NCBI RefSeq assembly: GCF_012113595.1
Contig: NZ_CP050831.1
Span: forward strand, 2,604,001 to 2,668,000
Direction of reading: 5' to 3'
Length of the DNA stretch: 64,000 bases
Origin: Bacteroides faecium
Lineage (GTDB): Bacteria > Bacteroidota > Bacteroidia > Bacteroidales > Bacteroidaceae
Made by a program: the position numbers and the translations under genes. Positions 60,490-64,000 of this stretch are shown here, one piece after another; positions within the stretch are counted from its first letter, which is position 1, and every line of letters starts with the position of its first letter. Under the pieces are notes generated by a model. The model was given only the letters and a program-made list of their open reading frames with translations, did not search any database and was not told the DNA's origin.

Positions 60490-60771
60490 TCAGGCTTTAC
60501 GATTGGCTGCAATGTAGTCAGACAATGTGCGCACCGAGTAGAAGATTTGTTTTCCTTCACCCGGATTTTCTATTTTAATGCCATATTCACGTTCCAGAAT
60601 CAGTATGATTTCGAGGGCGTCGATAGAGTCAAGACCGAGGCCTTCATCCCCGAACAAGGGTGCTTCGTCGTCTATATCTTCTGGAGTGATTTCTTCCAGG
60701 TTCAACTCTTCGATGAGTTTACCTTTCACTTCGTCCATCAGTTCTCTTGAGGTTTGATTTGAATTATCCAT
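60490..60771 (-). CDS. Acyl carrier protein
   Basis: 93 residues. The phosphopantetheine attachment Ser is in GLGLDSIDALEIILILE. Acidic (many Glu/Asp), with a longer C-terminal helix than FabD-type ACPs. Dedicated carrier for the cluster's ketosynthases. Confidence 0.93.
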   Translation of the reverse strand: MDNSNQTSRELMDEVKGKLIEELNLEEITPEDIDDEAPLFGDEGLGLDSIDALEIILILEREYGIKIENPGEGKQIFYSVRTLSDYIAANRKA

Positions 60772-60788
60772 AAGTTGTCAATATGTTA

Positions 60789-62576
60789 TTAAGTCGTTGA
60801 TATATTAGTAAGTTGTTTAAATTCTGCCTGATATTGTCCGTCCATCAGTTCGCACCAGCCTGTGATGCATGTGCGCAACTTCCCTTTAGCCATTACGATA
60901 CGTGCATAATCCTCTAAAGAATCAGGCTCGTAATGCGGACAGACAAAGAACGTGTTTTCTCCCTTTATCTTATGCCGGATGCAGATTTCACCCAGTACCA
61001 CATTCGGGAGCGTATAGACAAATACGGCGGGACTGGCGGCTTTGTCTCCTTCCTTGCTGATAAGAGTCTGATGTTTGCAGTCCGTATCCAGCGATGAAGA
61101 AGCGTTGGCAAGAATAATTCCAATCTCTTCCGGTTGATAATCAGTCCCTTTCAATAAGTAGCCGGCAGCCACGTATCCCAGTTTACACAGGTCATCCATT
61201 TTATAGAACTTCATATTGTTTTCTCCCAAGTTTTTGTAGGCTTCCCGGATAAACGGTGCAAAGTCCGTCTCCGAAGAACTGAATATGACTGTTCCGTCAT
61301 GTTCTACCACTCCCGGTCTGATAGTGATACTGTTCACTGATTCGGTGAGTGCCTTGGAGAAAGGAATCTGTTTCTGATGATGACAGGCAGCAGGGAGAGA
61401 CAATACGAGTGCGGCATTGCATCCACCGAAACCGGAAGCGGTTTTGACGCAACATTTCATTGGCATCGGTTGATGCGTGCCATAGACGGTGACAGGCATA
61501 GGAACACCGAGTGTCTCGTAGCCTAAAGTCCCGTAGAGTATTCCTGTTTTCAATTGCTCTATGCAAAGAACCGTTTCAATAATGCCCGAAGCTCCTAACG
61601 TATGTCCGAAATAAGGCTTCAAGCTATTCACCGGAGCTGTTGATAATCCTGCCAGATGGATAGCTTTGGATTCCATTTCATCATTGTAGACCGTAGCTGT
61701 TCCGTGCGCATTGATAAAGCTGATGTCTCCGGGAGTTACTCCTGCTTCTTCCATAGCCTGACCGATAGCCATTGCCAGTCCGTCTCCCGTCCGCGATGGA
61801 CCGGATATATGGTTGGCATCGTTACTGACAGCTCCCCCGGAGAGAATAATATCGTTGTCGCTTCCCTGAGTTTCTAAAAGCACGGCTCCGCAGGCTTCGC
61901 CCAGACTCAATCCGTCCCGTCGGATATCGTAAGGTCGGCAGCGTTGTGCGCTGACAGACTTGAAAGACAGAAACCCGCTCGTGATAAAATGAGACAGGAT
62001 ATCTCCGCCGGCAACAATGACCCGTTTGTAACGTCCCGATTCTATCTGCCTTTTAGCTACAACGAGTGCCGAAACTCCTGATATACAGGCATTGGAAATG
62101 ACATCTACCTGATTGCAGGCTCCGAAGAACTTGCCGATTCGCTCCGCCATTTTCCAGAGAAAAGCAGGACTGTCCGTTGGTAGCTGTATAGAAGAACCAT
62201 CCGGTTCGCCCGGAGCAACCTGCTTACTTAATAAATCGACATTCCCTTTTGTTGTAGAGAGCAGCAAGGCACAATCCGGTTCACGGAGACTGGCTCCCGA
62301 CTGGGAAATCACCTCTTGAACAGCCAATATAAATAGTTGTTCCATACGGGTATAATCCGTTATTTGCATCTGCTTCGCCCGTCTTTCCAATTCGGCAGCG
62401 TCAATCATGCCTGCCAATAGCGGACTGTCGGATACCCGTCCGGCTTCCTGCATGCGGATGCCGCTCCGGCAGGCACGGATAGCTTCCGTATTTTCCTGTA
62501 TGCCGAAGCCCAGTGAAGTAATAAGCGTATGAGCTGTAATATATATGTTCAGAGAATGTTCCATTTCTTTTTCCAT
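60789..62576 (-). CDS. Beta-ketoacyl synthase with a second partial ketosynthase-like C-terminal region
   Basis: 595 residues. The first about 400 form a complete ketosynthase with Cys in VISNACISGVSALVVAKRQI, FINAHGTATVYNDEMES and YFGHTLGASGIIETV. The last about 190 residues (VIFSSSETDFAPFI, EEIGIILANASSSLDTD, FVYTLPNVVLGEICIRHKI) look like a second, shortened thiolase-fold half with no Cys at the usual place. The start is ATG 62576 or 62564; both overlap the thioesterase gene upstream. Probably a KS joined to a KS-like partner. Confidence 0.86.
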   Translation of the reverse strand: MEKEMEHSLNIYITAHTLITSLGFGIQENTEAIRACRSGIRMQEAGRVSDSPLLAGMIDAAELERRAKQMQITDYTRMEQLFILAVQEVISQSGASLREPDCALLLSTTKGNVDLLSKQVAPGEPDGSSIQLPTDSPAFLWKMAERIGKFFGACNQVDVISNACISGVSALVVAKRQIESGRYKRVIVAGGDILSHFITSGFLSFKSVSAQRCRPYDIRRDGLSLGEACGAVLLETQGSDNDIILSGGAVSNDANHISGPSRTGDGLAMAIGQAMEEAGVTPGDISFINAHGTATVYNDEMESKAIHLAGLSTAPVNSLKPYFGHTLGASGIIETVLCIEQLKTGILYGTLGYETLGVPMPVTVYGTHQPMPMKCCVKTASGFGGCNAALVLSLPAACHHQKQIPFSKALTESVNSITIRPGVVEHDGTVIFSSSETDFAPFIREAYKNLGENNMKFYKMDDLCKLGYVAAGYLLKGTDYQPEEIGIILANASSSLDTDCKHQTLISKEGDKAASPAVFVYTLPNVVLGEICIRHKIKGENTFFVCPHYEPDSLEDYARIVMAKGKLRTCITGWCELMDGQYQAEFKQLTNISTT

Positions 62577-62992
62577 TCCATATAAAACGGCGGATTAATA
62601 AGTTCCAGTTCTTTATTCAGATTCAGGAATACCTGCATCGTGCTTCCGGTCGCTACTATGCTCTGGTCGGTAGCCCGGTAAATGACGTATTCGAACTTTA
62701 TCTTGGCGGCTTCACAAGCGATATAGCGAGTCTCGACAATTGCCTCTTCACCGAAAGATAACGATTGCTTGAACTGGCAGGTCAAATCAACAATGGGAAC
62801 CATGTACCCTTCGCGGTAAATACTCATATAATCCAAACCATACTGCTTGCCGAAGGCTTCCCTTCCGTCTTCAAAATAACGCACGTACTCACCGTGCCAT
62901 ACGATTTGCATGGAATCTATTTCGCTGAACCGCACTTTGAATGTAGTCCGGTTGGTCAGAGCGGGCGTATGTTGACTCGTTTTCCGTTTCAT
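62549..62992 (-). CDS. Hotdog acyl thioesterase (4-hydroxybenzoyl-CoA thioesterase type)
   Basis: 147 residues from ATG 62992, chosen because it overlaps the stop of the upstream gene by four bases (ATGA). Family signature: VRFSEIDSMQIVWHGEYVRYFEDG with the catalytic Asp, followed by VDLTCQFKQSLSFGE. Probably releases the finished polyene acid from ACP or edits intermediates. Confidence 0.88.
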   Translation of the reverse strand: MKRKTSQHTPALTNRTTFKVRFSEIDSMQIVWHGEYVRYFEDGREAFGKQYGLDYMSIYREGYMVPIVDLTCQFKQSLSFGEEAIVETRYIACEAAKIKFEYVIYRATDQSIVATGSTMQVFLNLNKELELINPPFYMEWKKKWNIL

Positions 62993-63435
62993 CCTTTCTT
63001 GATAAATATTTTCATCCGGCATTCGGCTATCAATTCTTCACCGGCTTTTACTTGTGCGGCAACCAGCGTAATATCGAATACTTCCTGCACGACGGTAATC
63101 TCGGTAAATAGTGTCATTCCCACTTCCGGTAAATCATAAATCTTGAGTTTATCCACCGAACCGATAAAGCCTAACGGAACTTTTTCACCCTGCCGGGTGT
63201 AGATAAACCCGATACGTGCGGCTGCCGATTGGGCGATGTGCTCGATGATTCCCGGTTCTTGCAGTTTTCCTGCTTCGCAAAAGATGTTATCAGACGTGAC
63301 GGTCAGCCCGGAATATGAACAGTTCTCTTCGATGCCGAAGAAACTATCCACCATGACAATGGGCGACCGTTGCGGAATCAGTCCGAGTATTCCTTCTCCG
63401 TGTATGATAGCTTCCCTGTTCATCTTAGTCTGCAT
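62989..63435 (-). CDS. Hotdog 3-hydroxyacyl-ACP dehydratase-like protein
   Basis: 148 residues (ATG 63435 or 63423). GLIPQRSPIVMVDSFFGIEENC at the start, LQEPGIIEHIAQSAAARIGFIY in the middle and VPLGFIGSVDKLKIYDLPEV are typical of the ApeP-type dehydratase found in aryl polyene clusters. Second dehydratase of the operon, beside the one at 55877. Confidence 0.82.
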   Translation of the reverse strand: MQTKMNREAIIHGEGILGLIPQRSPIVMVDSFFGIEENCSYSGLTVTSDNIFCEAGKLQEPGIIEHIAQSAAARIGFIYTRQGEKVPLGFIGSVDKLKIYDLPEVGMTLFTEITVVQEVFDITLVAAQVKAGEELIAECRMKIFIKKG

Positions 63436-64000
63436 TGTTTTCTGTTGTAGCTTTCAGTTTGCACTGTACGATGCTGTGTCCCATTCCCAGGTGGTCGTGC
63501 ATTTCTTCTATTTCCAGTCCCGCTGCTTCGATGCATCGTTTCATGTCGTCCGAGTGGTACATCTTACTGTTGCCGTTTGCCATTGCTGTGAAGTAGAGGC
63601 TGATTTGCGTCAGACAGTAAGCGGCTGTATCAAACTTCTGCCGGTTCCAGAAAGTCTCCATGATATAGAGCCGGCTTTCTTTGTCCATAGAGCGGGCGGC
63701 ACGTGTCAGTATGCTGGTCACCTCTTCTTCCGAGAAGCAATCGAGGAACTGGCTCATCCAGATGGCGTCGAATCCCGTGGGGAAAGGAACCTGCGGGTCG
63801 AGCAGGTTGGCGCCATGCCCGTGGATACGTGTTGCTCCGGGCAGTTCTTGGGTCTGTTGGCGCATCATCTCCAGTTGTTGCGGAAGATCCATGATGGTCA
63901 CTTCCACTGCGGAGTCATAGCTGACGCATTTCGTTGCCCAACGGCCTGTATTGCCGCCTACGTCCAACAAAGTCTTGGGATGACGGGCGAAAACGATAGC
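63425..64000 (-). CDS. SAM-dependent methyltransferase, 5' end outside window
   Basis: The frame is open to the window edge, so at least 191 residues are seen and the N-terminal, usually dimerisation, part is missing. Motif I is in KTLLDVGGNTGRWATKC, then VTIMDLPQQLEMM and FDAIWMSQFLDCFSEEE, which match the plant-type O-methyltransferase (Methyltransf_2) fold. It probably methylates the hydroxyl of the aryl head of the polyene. Ends with an 11-base overlap into the dehydratase gene. Confidence 0.85.
   Translation of the reverse strand, partial: AIVFARHPKTLLDVGGNTGRWATKCVSYDSAVEVTIMDLPQQLEMMRQQTQELPGATRIHGHGANLLDPQVPFPTGFDAIWMSQFLDCFSEEEVTSILTRAARSMDKESRLYIMETFWNRQKFDTAAYCLTQISLYFTAMANGNSKMYHSDDMKRCIEAAGLEIEEMHDHLGMGHSIVQCKLKATTENNAD

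Overview
The window is a piece of a Bacteroides-type genome (phylum Bacteroidota). The evidence is a SusC/SusD pair with an ECF sigma and FecR anti-sigma, promoters of the TTTG-N19-TAnnTTTG form, BACON-domain lipoproteins, an RteC-like regulator with an IntDOT-like tyrosine recombinase, and an aryl-polyene-type pigment cluster. I saw no rRNA, tRNA or CRISPR array.

Positions 1-about 6,400 are the right end of an integrated conjugative or mobilizable element: the 3' part of an rteC-like gene, three related genes of unknown function, two small helix-turn-helix genes and a convergent tyrosine integrase. The most unusual thing in the window is here. Four consecutive element genes (552-1904, 1910-2803, 2815-3930, 4108-4392) each keep one reading frame from start to end except for a single in-frame TGA. 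There is no frameshift, TAA or TAG, and every real stop in the element is TAA or TAG.

Positions 6,400-32,400 are core chromosome: nadK, an LRR protein, pdxJ with an exbB/exbD/tonB set, a DJ-1 protein, ispD, recG, ndk, a LysM/M23 peptidase, a DUF1599 protein, a DoxX-like membrane protein, tpiA, a SPOR protein, folE, dnaG, an aromatic amino-acid operon (pheA, aminotransferase, DAHP synthase-chorismate mutase, tyrA), and recJ-recQ-TPR. The aromatic operon is preceded by a complete attenuator: a Bacteroides promoter, a 28-residue leader peptide with 11 Phe/Tyr in 13 residues, mutually exclusive antiterminator and terminator stems, and a U-run.

Positions 32,600-44,000 are a glycan-uptake locus: ECF sigma, FecR, SusC with an STN signalling domain, SusD, two phosphodiester-glycosidase (NAGPA-like) proteins around a BACON/LRR lipoprotein, and an alkaline phosphatase. 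The enzymes suggest a phosphodiester-linked glycan that is first uncovered and then dephosphorylated. No classical glycoside hydrolase is present in the window part.

Positions 44,300-46,300 hold three exported proteins of unknown function. From 46,336 to the window end runs a long minus-strand operon of the aryl polyene/flexirubin-like type: AMP ligase, C45-type acyltransferase, CrtI-like oxidoreductase, a three-part MMPL-PlsC-methyltransferase fusion, a GT2-DUF2062 fusion, hotdog dehydratases, a LolA-like protein, a deacetylase, three ketosynthase-type proteins, an ACP, a thioesterase and a methyltransferase cut by the window edge. Several dispersed repeat families lie between genes: 22-bp tandem arrays at two loci, long imperfect hairpins at two loci, and an 18-bp element in three copies.
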